Below, piece after piece: positions 25,623-34,160 of a DNA stretch of 64,000 bases; the stretch's first letter is position 1; every line of letters begins with the position of its first letter. A model generated the notes under the pieces. That model was not told the DNA's origin. It did no database searches and worked only from the letters and a program-made list of their open reading frames with translations. Source of the DNA: Donghicola tyrosinivorans (GTDB lineage Bacteria > Pseudomonadota > Alphaproteobacteria > Rhodobacterales > Rhodobacteraceae); assembly GCF_003003355.1 (NCBI RefSeq), contig NZ_PVTQ01000012.1:62001-126000 (forward strand), read 5' to 3'. The position numbers and the translations under genes were made by a program.

Positions 25623-28600
25623 TCAGGCGGTCGCAAAGCTGCTGACGGACAGCACCATGCCTACATCCCCACCCGTGAGGATTGCGATGCCCGACAGGTC
25701 GCGCATGTTCGACAGAACACCACGCAGGGGACGCAGCAGAACCAGCTGTTGGCCCAGAAGTTCATCCACGGGGATCGCGCGGCGGATCTCGCCATACCGC
25801 ACGATCACATAGAGACCATCGGGGCTGTCGCCGATCTTGGCGTGACCGTTCGACAAGGGCTGGATTCGGACCAGATCACCATCGTCCAGACGCAACATCG
25901 ACATATCGCGTGCGGCGACAACCGGCACCAGATCCTTGCCTTGATGGATGCGCTGGATCGATTCGATCGGCAACACGTAACGCACATCGCCAACCCGAAC
26001 GACCATGCCATCCAGAACGATCATGTGCAGCGGCAGGCTGATGTGGAACCGGACACCGCCATCAGGCAAGGCAACCGATTTCAGGGTGCCGCCCTTGTGC
26101 AGGACGTCTTCCTCAAGCTCGGCGAATTCCTTGTTCTTATCCAGAACACCGCCATTGTCGCTGAGTTCGACCGAGATCCGGTCATCCTCGTTCGCGACCG
26201 AGATGTGGAACTTGCCGGGGCGCTTTTCGTTCTTCAGACGCTGGGTGACCAGTGCCTTCAGGATCAGACGTAGATCCGAGATCATGGTCTGGTCCAGCGT
26301 AACCTCACCACCCGACGAAGACAGACGGGCATCGCCGCCGAACTTGCGGGCCAGCGTTTCCACGAAAGACGCCATCGGGCGCAACAGTACGGTCGCGGGA
26401 CGCGAACGCATAGCCACGCTTTCTTCCTGCAACTGGGTCAGCTGAGAACCCAACTGGGTCTCGGCTTCGCTCAGCTGCTGAAGCTGGTTGATGTGTTCCT
26501 GTACGATTTCGCGCAGGATCGTCTTGTGACGGGCCAACAGCGGCGGGGCATCCGAATGCTGGATCGACTGTTCCAGTTCGGCGATCAGATCGCGCATGGC
26601 CAGTTGGCGGACCATTTCCTGCACCATCGCCTGACCCGAAGAGATCTCGCCGATGGTTTCCAGCATTTTCAGGCCATCACCGCCCGAGCCCATAACCACG
26701 TTGAAATCAAGCGCGGCATCGCCGCCTTCGCTCAGGGATACCGGCGCATCCTTAATCGTCAGTTCTTGTAGAACGAACAGCTTGTCACCCGACGGATCGA
26801 TCTGGGCCAGCGTCTCATTGACGTGATCCGAGGGCAGGCTGGTGGCCACAAGGAAGTCAAACAGCGTGATGTCGTCTTTGAAGACCGTCACGTTGGTGAT
26901 CATCTTGGCCTGCGGGCTGGAAATCCAGTCCAGGAAGTACTGGGCGATCTGTTCGTCGTCGTTCAGGTCCGAACGGATGACGAAGAAGTTCATCTCCGAT
27001 TCAATCGCCGACTGCGCTTTCTTCACGCTTTCGGGCGACAGAACGCGGTGGAATTCCTTGGGCAGACCCAGACGTTCCTCGATCGATTTCGCCGTCACCA
27101 TGCCCGAGGCAAGGAAGCAGACGGTCGAAGCCTCTTCGAACAGTTTTTCGATCTTGCTGGTGTCGGGCTCGTCGCCCTGATCCAGCGTGTCGAAGACCAG
27201 TTCCATCGTATCCACAAAGCCACGGGCGATCTGGATCAGAATGATGTCGGGCTTTACCCCGTCCACACGTACACGGGCGAACAGGTCGATCAGCGCCATG
27301 GTCAACTGCGCTGCGGTTTCCATCCCGTAGAAGTTACAGGCGTGGAAGGCACGGCGCATCAGGCCTTCAAAGCTGGCAAACCAGGTCTCGCCAGCGCCAT
27401 TGTTGGCCTCAAGGCCCTGACGCAGCTGGGTCAGCGTGTCGAAGATATTGTCCGAACCCCAAACCCGCAGCAGACGGGTCGGCGTCAGCAGATCGTCGGG
27501 GATCGAGTTCTTGGGCAAGACCGCTTCAACAGCGGCCAGCTCTTCGTAAAAGCTTAGCTCTGCGCTACGGAAGCCTTCGATTGTGTTCGCTTTGGCCAGC
27601 AGTTCAGCCGCAGCAGTCACACGCACGTAGCCCTGCTTTTCGACAATCGCCACGATCTCTTTCGAAAGATCGGACAGTTCCTTGCCCGAAGGCTTCTTGT
27701 CGTTGGCAAAGCGCAAGCCCATCTCGGACACCCGCTTGAACAGATCCGACAGCTGGATCAACACAGCCGTATTGGGGTCCAGCTTGCTGTCAGGCTTGGC
27801 CGCAGCCGCCGGAGCAGGTGCAGCAGCCGCAGGGGCCGGAGCCGCCGCAGGGGCAGCAGGGCCCGGTGCAGGTGCAGGTTCTGCCGCGGGGGCAGGTGCA
27901 GCAGCCTCAGGGGCTGGCGCGGGTGCCGCTTCGGGCGCGGGTTCGGGTGCCGCCGCAGGCGCGGGGGGCGCACTTGCAGGGGGCTCGCCGACACCCAGAT
28001 CGCGGTAGCGCAGGGCTTTGATGCCGTCGATAATCTCGGACAGCAGCGCCTTGGTGTCGCCTTCGGCATCCTTGGCCTTGTCCAGAAGCGCGGTCCATTC
28101 GTCCAGACCCAGCTGCTTGGCGGCGTAGGCCAAACCGCTGGCCTTCTTGGCGGCGGCAGCGTCCAGATCGTCGGCAGCTTCCAGCGCGGTCAGGGTCTCG
28201 GCGACCATGTCCGTGTAAATCTTGTGGTAAACCGCATCGTCCAGCAGACGCTTGGCAGCTTCCGAAGGCTGATCGTCCTCGGGCGCGGCAGGCGCTTCGG
28301 CAGCCGGTGCAGCCTCGGCGGGCGCAGGTTCCGGTGTAGGTTCGGGCGCGGCCTCGGCAGCGGGGGCCGGTGCGGGTTCCGGTGCAGGCGCGGGTTCAGG
28401 CGCAGGTTCGGGTGCAGCAGCTTCGGCAGGCGCAGCCTCTTCCTCTTCGTCACCGAAGATCGCGTCCGCATCTCCGAACGAGCCATCGTCGTCCATGTCA
28501 TCAAATGCCGAGAACAATGCACCCATGTCGTCGCCAGCCGACGGCGCACTATCGTCGTCGTCCAGTTCGTCCAGCTGGCTCAGGGCATCGAGGCCCGAAT

Positions 28601-29057
28601 CCGCGGATTCAGCGGCAGCTTCTGCGGGTGTGTCATCTTCGGCGCCACCCTCGCCCGAATATTTTGCAACCATCTTCTTAAGATCTTCATGCAGTTTCTC
28701 GGAAGGGCCGGGTTCAACGTCGGAACGGTGTGCCGCCGTGTGATCCAGCATGCCCCGCAGGGTATCGCCGGTCAGAACCAGCATTTCGAGGATCTCTTCG
28801 TTCATCGGAACGCCCTGGTCACGCACCAGCCCGATAAGATCCTCGGCCACGTGAGCACGGCTTTCGACGATCGCCAGACCCAATACGCGGGAATTCCCCT
28901 TGAAGGTATGCACAGCACGGAACAAAGCGCCGATATGCGGAGAAATGTCTCCGTCCAGACCTTCTTCCAGTGCTTCAAGGGCCTCTTCCATGGCATCAAG
29001 AGCCTGCGCCCCATCGTCGGCGTAGAGTTCCCAGATTTCATCCATTTCGTCGTTCAT
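25623..29057 (-). CDS. cheA3: CheA3-type chemotaxis protein: Hpt (P1) and CheW-like (P5) domains joined by a long middle region
   Basis: 1144 aa. An N-terminal Hpt domain has phosphoacceptor His50 (AVHTFKGNS). The tail (from about residue 1010) is a CheW-like P5 domain (LHMIVLDGMVVRVGDVRYVL, LSGIAILTGGDVGMVLSVSS). The P4 kinase is not functional in appearance: only a DNGG remnant is seen, no N box or G2 box. R. sphaeroides CheA3 likewise holds P1 and P5 separated by ~800 residues with CheY6-phosphatase activity, and is phosphorylated by CheA4. Two Pro/Ala/Glu-rich linkers flank a second Hpt-like helical module (265-355) lacking the His. Last gene of the operon. Confidence 0.88.
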   Translation of the reverse strand: MNDEMDEIWELYADDGAQALDAMEEALEALEEGLDGDISPHIGALFRAVHTFKGNSRVLGLAIVESRAHVAEDLIGLVRDQGVPMNEEILEMLVLTGDTLRGMLDHTAAHRSDVEPGPSEKLHEDLKKMVAKYSGEGGAEDDTPAEAAAESADSGLDALSQLDELDDDDSAPSAGDDMGALFSAFDDMDDDGSFGDADAIFGDEEEEAAPAEAAAPEPAPEPAPAPEPAPAPAAEAAPEPTPEPAPAEAAPAAEAPAAPEDDQPSEAAKRLLDDAVYHKIYTDMVAETLTALEAADDLDAAAAKKASGLAYAAKQLGLDEWTALLDKAKDAEGDTKALLSEIIDGIKALRYRDLGVGEPPASAPPAPAAAPEPAPEAAPAPAPEAAAPAPAAEPAPAPGPAAPAAAPAPAAAAPAPAAAAKPDSKLDPNTAVLIQLSDLFKRVSEMGLRFANDKKPSGKELSDLSKEIVAIVEKQGYVRVTAAAELLAKANTIEGFRSAELSFYEELAAVEAVLPKNSIPDDLLTPTRLLRVWGSDNIFDTLTQLRQGLEANNGAGETWFASFEGLMRRAFHACNFYGMETAAQLTMALIDLFARVRVDGVKPDIILIQIARGFVDTMELVFDTLDQGDEPDTSKIEKLFEEASTVCFLASGMVTAKSIEERLGLPKEFHRVLSPESVKKAQSAIESEMNFFVIRSDLNDDEQIAQYFLDWISSPQAKMITNVTVFKDDITLFDFLVATSLPSDHVNETLAQIDPSGDKLFVLQELTIKDAPVSLSEGGDAALDFNVVMGSGGDGLKMLETIGEISSGQAMVQEMVRQLAMRDLIAELEQSIQHSDAPPLLARHKTILREIVQEHINQLQQLSEAETQLGSQLTQLQEESVAMRSRPATVLLRPMASFVETLARKFGGDARLSSSGGEVTLDQTMISDLRLILKALVTQRLKNEKRPGKFHISVANEDDRISVELSDNGGVLDKNKEFAELEEDVLHKGGTLKSVALPDGGVRFHISLPLHMIVLDGMVVRVGDVRYVLPIESIQRIHQGKDLVPVVAARDMSMLRLDDGDLVRIQPLSNGHAKIGDSPDGLYVIVRYGEIRRAIPVDELLGQQLVLLRPLRGVLSNMRDLSGIAILTGGDVGMVLSVSSFATA
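27792..27986. repeat. Pro/Ala/Glu-rich low-complexity tract in cheA3 (second linker)
   Basis: Codes residues ~358-422 of the long CheA as repeated P-A-P/E-A-P-A units, a flexible linker between the pseudo-Hpt module and the main middle domain. Repeats of this kind are prone to slippage, so length may differ between strains. Confidence 0.8.
28272..28445. repeat. Pro/Ala/Glu-rich low-complexity tract in cheA3 (first linker)
   Basis: Codes residues ~205-262 as P-E-P-A-P and A-E-A-A-P type repeats, following an Asp-rich acidic stretch (residues 160-200) with D-D-M-D-D-D runs. It separates the P1 domain from the pseudo-Hpt module. Confidence 0.8.
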
Positions 29058-29117
29058 GGTCGCTTCCTTGATGCAACGGGTGAAAGGAAAGAGGTGAGCG
29101 GGTCAGGGAAAGCGGCG

Positions 29118-29525
29118 TTAGGCCGCTTCCACCAGCGAGCGCATCACGCGGCGCAGTTCATCGCCGACGCGTTCTTCCAGGTCGTGGGACACAGTGCCCG
29201 AGGGTTTGGTGACAACGCCGTCGGCGCCCAGTTCGCGGGCCTTTGCAGCCAGAGGCGATCCCGATACGGTCACCGAGGACAGCATGCAGATCTTGGCGCG
29301 GGTTTTCAGCTTGGCGTGGCGCAGGAACTCCAGCCCGTCCATCACCGGCATTTCGATGTCCAGCAGGATCAGGTCCAGATCCTCCAGATCGGCCAGTTTA
29401 TCCAGTGCGTCCTGCCCGTTGGCAGCCTGTGCTACCATTTTGAAGTCAGGCAGTGTCTTAAGGAAGCTCGAGATGTAGAGGCGCATCATTGCGGCGTCGT
29501 CTACGATCATTACCTTGTATGCCAT
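29118..29525 (-). CDS. cheY: CheY6-like chemotaxis response regulator
   Basis: 135 aa single receiver domain. D9/D10 (VMIVDDAAM), phosphorylatable D56 (LILLDIEMPVMDG), S83/S84 (CMLSSVTVSG) and K107 (VVTKPSG) are all present. A short acidic/basic insertion after the lysine (SHDLEERVGDELRRVMRSL) is like CheY6 of R. sphaeroides, the regulator that stops the Fla1 motor. It lies between tlpT and cheA3 with 60-base gaps on both sides, as in the R. sphaeroides third chemotaxis operon. Confidence 0.88.
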   Translation of the reverse strand: MAYKVMIVDDAAMMRLYISSFLKTLPDFKMVAQAANGQDALDKLADLEDLDLILLDIEMPVMDGLEFLRHAKLKTRAKICMLSSVTVSGSPLAAKARELGADGVVTKPSGTVSHDLEERVGDELRRVMRSLVEAA

Positions 29526-29585
29526 TTTATGTTCTCTCCAGGTTTAAGGTGCCGCCGCGTCTGATCCAGCGCGACGGCGCTTGTC

Positions 29586-31487
29586 TTAGAAGTTGCCGAA
29601 GCCACGTTCGTCGCGGTCGGAATTTCCGCGTCCGGCACCGGCGGTGGCGGGCGCTTTGCCAGCCATCATCTTGTTGATCTGAGCCAGCATCTCGGGCGAG
29701 AGGTTGGTCAGATCGGGCATGCCGTTCATGGCAGCAGTGCTGGCGCGCAGTTTGAAGCGGCCGATTTCGTTGCGCATCTGGGTCGTCGCAGAGGTCATCT
29801 GTGCCGAAGTTGCGGCCAGTTCTTCTGCCTGCTGGCTGGTGGCCAGCGCGGCTTTGGCGATCTCGCCGATGGCATCGTTGATCTGGGCCACACCGCGGGA
29901 CTGTTCGCCCGATGCGCGGTCAATCTCAGATACGATGTCACGGACCTTCTGGATATCACCGGCGATCTGGCTGAAGGCCTCGCTGGTTTCGCTTGCGATC
30001 CGCACACCCGAGGTCACGCGGCTTGCCGAGCTTTCGATCAGATCCGAGGTCTCGCGCGCTGCTTTGGCCGAACGGCCTGCAAGGTTGCGAACTTCCTGAG
30101 CCACCACCGCGAAGCCGCGGCCATGCTGACCTGCGCGGGCCGCTTCCACAGCGGCATTCAGCGCCAGCAGGTTGGTCTGGAAGGCGATTTCGTCGATGAC
30201 CTTGATGATCTTTGCGATGTCTTGCGAAGAGGTGCTGATGCCTTCCATCGCGTCGACCATCTGGCTGATCTTCTGGTTGCCCATATCGGCAACCTGCGCC
30301 GCGGCCTGTACCAGTTTCGAGGCATCCTGCGCGCTGGCCGCATTGGCACGGACCTGCGCATCGGTTTCCTCGACCGAGGCCGAAACCTCATCCACCGAGC
30401 TGGAGGCAATCTGGCTGTTGGTGGCCAGCTTCTGCGAGGCGTCGTTCATCTGACCCGAGGTGGACGAGACCTGCTCGACCTGCTCGTTGAACATGCTGAA
30501 GATGCTGTTCAGGCTTTCCAGCGCACGATCAAAGTTCTCGACGATGCGGCCGTATTCGCCACCGAACTGGCTGGTGTCGATTTTCACGTCCAGATTACCG
30601 GTCACGATTGCGTCCGACATCTTGCTGACCTCATCGGTCAGGGCGCGGAAGTTTGCACGCGAACGGTCAACGATGTCGTTCAGGAACACCTTCTTACGTG
30701 GCAGACGCGGGATATCAGCGTCAAAGTTGCCCTGTGCGAACTGGTTGAACACCTCAAGAACCATTTTCTTGGTCTCGATATGCGCTTTCACCATTTCGTT
30801 GACCATCATGCAGGCATCCTGAAGCGGACCAATACTGAGTTTGGTGTAGTCAATCTCTACATCGATGTCGCCAGCCTCATGGGCCATCGCCATGTTGTTC
30901 ATCTCATTGATGAAGACCCGGAACTGCTCTTCGCGGGCGACCGCGTTGGTCACATCCTGCAATTCGCCCACCGCGTGGGTGTATTTGCCCGCATCATCGA
31001 AGAAAGGCGTCAGGCTCAGATCCAGTGCCATGCCATCCATGCGCACGGGGATCACCATCGTCGATTTCATTTTGGCAATCGTCTTGCGCTGGTGCGCGGG
31101 GTTGACGTGGAAATCATCGATGTTGCCGCCGACGAAATTAGCCGCGCTGAAACCAGGGATCCGCGAAGCGATGACGCTTTCATAATTGGTCAGCGCATCG
31201 ACGCAGGCATCGTTCGCATAAACCACGTTATGGTCAACGTCCGTGATCACAACCGCCGTCTTCATGATGTCGAGCGCGCCGGTTTCCACCAACTTTTGCC
31301 ATTCGGGCATCTGGGGGGTGGATGGTTGCATATTGGTCATCTCTTCGGTCCTTTTGGTAACGCCGGTGTCTTCGATACCGGGAACTGAAACTTCGTTTTC
31401 ACCGCTGGCTTGGGGAGCAGGTGCGGCCTTGGGTTTTCGGGGTTGCCGGCGCGGGCTCGCTGCCGGCTTAGGGGTCTCTTCTGTCAT
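29586..31487 (-). CDS. tlpT: cytoplasmic methyl-accepting chemotaxis protein, TlpT-like
   Basis: 633 aa without any membrane segment. The N-terminus (~30 residues) is basic and Pro-rich ([19 protein letters not shown]). Next comes a PAS-like sensory region (~60-190: [20 protein letters not shown]), then HAMP-like segments, and the signalling tip [20 protein letters not shown] / [20 protein letters not shown]. In R. sphaeroides TlpT anchors a cytoplasmic cluster and its N-terminus contacts the ParA-like PpfA. Start ATG 31487 overlaps the 61-aa ORF (ATGA) and has GGGAGG upstream. Confidence 0.87.
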   Translation of the reverse strand: MTEETPKPAASPRRQPRKPKAAPAPQASGENEVSVPGIEDTGVTKRTEEMTNMQPSTPQMPEWQKLVETGALDIMKTAVVITDVDHNVVYANDACVDALTNYESVIASRIPGFSAANFVGGNIDDFHVNPAHQRKTIAKMKSTMVIPVRMDGMALDLSLTPFFDDAGKYTHAVGELQDVTNAVAREEQFRVFINEMNNMAMAHEAGDIDVEIDYTKLSIGPLQDACMMVNEMVKAHIETKKMVLEVFNQFAQGNFDADIPRLPRKKVFLNDIVDRSRANFRALTDEVSKMSDAIVTGNLDVKIDTSQFGGEYGRIVENFDRALESLNSIFSMFNEQVEQVSSTSGQMNDASQKLATNSQIASSSVDEVSASVEETDAQVRANAASAQDASKLVQAAAQVADMGNQKISQMVDAMEGISTSSQDIAKIIKVIDEIAFQTNLLALNAAVEAARAGQHGRGFAVVAQEVRNLAGRSAKAARETSDLIESSASRVTSGVRIASETSEAFSQIAGDIQKVRDIVSEIDRASGEQSRGVAQINDAIGEIAKAALATSQQAEELAATSAQMTSATTQMRNEIGRFKLRASTAAMNGMPDLTNLSPEMLAQINKMMAGKAPATAGAGRGNSDRDERGFGNF

Positions 31488-31669
31488 CGTCGTCCTCCCT
31501 TGGCGCGCAGCGGTACTAGAAAGTCGTCAGTGCGTTTGGGGACCGGACGACACACCGCGCGCGCAGGCGCTGGTTCAGGCAAAGCCTCTCTCATCGCCGT
31601 CAGCGCAGAGATCAGCCCCAGAAGGGCGATCCGGCCTGCGCGACGCAGATATGTGTCCGGGCACATCAT
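31484..31669 (-). CDS. small ORF between cheW and tlpT
   Basis: 61 aa, starting 3 bases after the cheW stop and ending in an ATGA overlap with tlpT, which is the packing of a real coupled gene. The sequence has a short hydrophobic amphipathic helix ([20 protein letters not shown]) and a Pro/Arg-rich tail ([15 protein letters not shown]). It occupies the place where R. sphaeroides carries slp/ppfA (a ParA-like gene) but shows no ParA motif, so it is not a truncated copy. The ribosome site is weak. It might be only a translational-coupling leader. Confidence 0.45.
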   Translation of the reverse strand: MMCPDTYLRRAGRIALLGLISALTAMREALPEPAPARAVCRPVPKRTDDFLVPLRAKGGRR

Positions 31670-31672
31670 GGG

Positions 31673-32203
31673 TTAGTTCCGGAGCGCCTGAGGCGCGATC
31701 ACGTCCATGTCGGACACCAGAACCGGTACATCCAGCAGGATGACCACGCGCTCTTCGATGCGGCCAAGGCCGCTGACAACGCTGCGGCTGTCCGCGCCGC
31801 CAAAGTTATGGGCGCTGTCGATGTTGGCATCGGGGATGTCGATCACTTCGCGAACACGGTCGACGATCAGGCCCATGGGGGCATCGTTGACCTCAAGCAC
31901 GATAACAACGGTACGGTCGTCATAGGGGCGCTCGGCCATGTTAAAGCGCAGGCGCACGTCCATCAGCGGGATCACCTTACCACGAAGGTTGATCACACCC
32001 TTGATGTAATCGGGAACATCGGGAACGACCATAATGCGCTGCATGCCGACGATCTCGGTGACCATGCCGATGGTCAGACCGTAATCCTCAGAACCGACCG
32101 CGAAGGTCAGGTACATGCTGTCGATGCTGTCCGCACCCGCGACGCCGCCTTCTTCGGCAGCGCGCTTGGCGTCCGCGATCTGTTGTGTGGTCTGTTGATC
32201 CAT
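31673..32203 (-). CDS. cheW: chemotaxis coupling protein CheW
   Basis: 176 aa. After ~25 N-terminal residues the CheW fold runs from MYLTFAVGSEDYGLTIGMVT through VPDYIKGVINLRGKVIPLMD (the V-x-N-L-R-G-x-V signature) and ALLDVPVLVSDMD-like end (VVILLDVPVLV). It links receptors to CheA. Start overlaps the cheB stop (TAATGG). In operon order it corresponds to CheW4 of R. sphaeroides. Confidence 0.93.
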   Translation of the reverse strand: MDQQTTQQIADAKRAAEEGGVAGADSIDSMYLTFAVGSEDYGLTIGMVTEIVGMQRIMVVPDVPDYIKGVINLRGKVIPLMDVRLRFNMAERPYDDRTVVIVLEVNDAPMGLIVDRVREVIDIPDANIDSAHNFGGADSRSVVSGLGRIEERVVILLDVPVLVSDMDVIAPQALRN

Positions 32204-33354
32204 TAGTAGGTTCCTTTCCTGAGAGGTGTGGAAAAAACGTTTGTTTCTTGTAGGGGCGCAGGGGGTGAGCCGACTGAATCAAGCATCGTCTGCGCCATTT
32301 TATGGATGGGGACCAAACCCTCGGCTCCGCCTATTTCCCAGGCTGCCGCGGGCATACCGAACACCACCGAGCTAGCCTCGTCCTGAGCAAAGGTCCGACC
32401 GCCCACGCGGCGGATCATGTTCAGACCCTGTGCGCCGTCCCGGCCCATTCCGGTCAACAGCGCAGCCGTCACGCGGGGGGCCGCGTAGTTGGCAACCGAG
32501 GCAAACAAAACATCGACCGCAGGCCGCGAATAACAAACCGGTGCGCCTTCGTGCAGAACCACGCGGTGCCCGCCAGGCATCGGCTGCAACACCATGTGGC
32601 GGTCGCCGCCGGGGGCCAGCAGAACCACCCCCTGCTTGATCACATCACCGTGCTGCGCCTCACGAACTTCGATCGCACACTGCTCGTTCAAACGGCGCGC
32701 GAACGCATTCGTAAAGCCCGAGGGCATGTGCTGGACAATCACTGTGCCCGGCGCATCTGCAGGTAGCTGTTCAATCAGCGTGCCAAGTGCCTGCACACCG
32801 CCCGTCGAAGCACCGATTGCGAACAACCAGCGCCCGTATTCGGGGTTGCTGGCGACCGACGGCACCGCCGCGCGCGGCATAGGCGCAGGGGCGGCTGCAG
32901 TCGTGGCGGCCGGCCGACGATCGGCGCGGGGCCGCTCATTGCGCACATGGGCCGCACGGGCCGCCTTCAGGCGCATCCGGATCTGGCTGGTGGCGGTCAG
33001 CATGTCATCGCCAGCGGTCATCCGCGGCTTGGGCAGCACGTCCACGGCACCGGCCTGCAAGGCATCGATGGTCACGCGGATACCGGAGGCCGTCGTCGAC
33101 GAGACGACAACCGTCGGAATGGGGTCTTTCGAGATTTCTTCCTTCAGGAAGGTCAGACCGTCCATCTGGGGCATCTCAAGATCCAGCGAAATCACGTCAG
33201 GACGACGGATGCGGATGAACTGGCGGGCCTGTTCGGCATTCGCGGCAGCGCCGACCAGCTCGAATTCGGGATCGCTCTTGATGCCCAGTGCCAGCAGGCG
33301 CCGGAACATGGCCGAGTCATCGATGATCAACACGCGGATAGGGGTGGAAACCAT
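32203..33354 (-). CDS. cheB: chemotaxis response regulator/methylesterase CheB
   Basis: 383 aa. Receiver domain at 1-125 with D12/D13 and D58 (VISLDLEMPQMDG); a Pro/Ala/Arg linker; methylesterase domain from ~175 with catalytic S183 (IGASTGGVQAL), His in VIVQHMPSGFT and Asp in TGMGRDGAQGL. It removes methyl groups from chemoreceptors, counteracting CheR. Overlaps both neighbours by one or two bases. Confidence 0.95.
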   Translation of the reverse strand: MVSTPIRVLIIDDSAMFRRLLALGIKSDPEFELVGAAANAEQARQFIRIRRPDVISLDLEMPQMDGLTFLKEEISKDPIPTVVVSSTTASGIRVTIDALQAGAVDVLPKPRMTAGDDMLTATSQIRMRLKAARAAHVRNERPRADRRPAATTAAAPAPMPRAAVPSVASNPEYGRWLFAIGASTGGVQALGTLIEQLPADAPGTVIVQHMPSGFTNAFARRLNEQCAIEVREAQHGDVIKQGVVLLAPGGDRHMVLQPMPGGHRVVLHEGAPVCYSRPAVDVLFASVANYAAPRVTAALLTGMGRDGAQGLNMIRRVGGRTFAQDEASSVVFGMPAAAWEIGGAEGLVPIHKMAQTMLDSVGSPPAPLQETNVFSTPLRKGTY

Positions 33355-34160
33355 TATGCAGGCCTCCGGTAGATACCAGCCACCACAGGCTCCCAGCGCG
33401 ATCCCAGATCACGGATCGATTCCGTGACAGAGGTGATCAGCCAGCCACCGGGTTCGGTCGCGTCATAGATCGCTTCCAGCGTGCCGATCTGATCGGCGCG
33501 GTCGAAGTAGTACAGAATGTTCCGGCAGAACACGACCTGGAACGGGTGAATGAACGGATAGGGCCGCGCCTTCAGGTTCATCCGGCGGAACGTACAGGCA
33601 TCGCGGATCTCTTCCTTAACGCGGTATTGCTCCATGCCCGCAGGCTCGAAGTAGCGCGACAGGATCGACGGGTCCGTCTGTGCGAACTGGCGGTGGGGGA
33701 AGACCCCCATCTCGGCGCGGGCCACGACGGGCGCGCTAATATCGGTGCCCAGAATCTTGAGCTTCTTCAGCGCCTGACGACCCAGAGTTTCGGCCACCAG
33801 AATAGCAACGGTATAGGCTTCGTCACCGGTCGAGGCCGCCGCACTCCAGACGCGCATCTCGGCGCGCTCGGCGATCTCGGGAAGGATCATCGTGCGGAAA
33901 TTGTCCAGAACTTCCGGCTCGCGGAAGAAATAGGTGTGGTTGGTCGAGGCCGCGCTCATGACGGCCAGTTCGACCTCTTGGGGCGGATTGTGCAGCAGGT
34001 CGTGCGCCAAGCCGTTCAGATCGCCATAGTCAAACCGCCGCGTCACACGCGACAGACGCTGACGCAACAGATCCTGCTTGTTGTCGGCAAAGTTGATGCC
34101 GCAACGTTCGCTCAGCCAAGAGCGGATCTGTTCGTATCCAGCGTGGTCGGGGAAGCTCAT
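33354..34160 (-). CDS. cheR: chemotaxis methyltransferase CheR
   Basis: 268 aa from ATG 34160, overlapping the cheA4 stop as ATGA; the frame to 34232 lies inside cheA4. The N-terminal helical domain is followed by the SAM-binding motif VWSAAASTGDEAYTVA, the D-I-S-A-P-V-V-A-R-A segment, and FCRNILYYFDRADQIGTL. It methylates glutamates in receptors such as TlpT. Confidence 0.94.
   Translation of the reverse strand: MSFPDHAGYEQIRSWLSERCGINFADNKQDLLRQRLSRVTRRFDYGDLNGLAHDLLHNPPQEVELAVMSAASTNHTYFFREPEVLDNFRTMILPEIAERAEMRVWSAAASTGDEAYTVAILVAETLGRQALKKLKILGTDISAPVVARAEMGVFPHRQFAQTDPSILSRYFEPAGMEQYRVKEEIRDACTFRRMNLKARPYPFIHPFQVVFCRNILYYFDRADQIGTLEAIYDATEPGGWLITSVTESIRDLGSRWEPVVAGIYRRPA

Noticed and set aside
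29550-29580. Imperfect GC-rich hairpin between tlpT and cheY
   Set aside because: Needs G-U pairs and has no T run; too weak to call a terminator within an operon.
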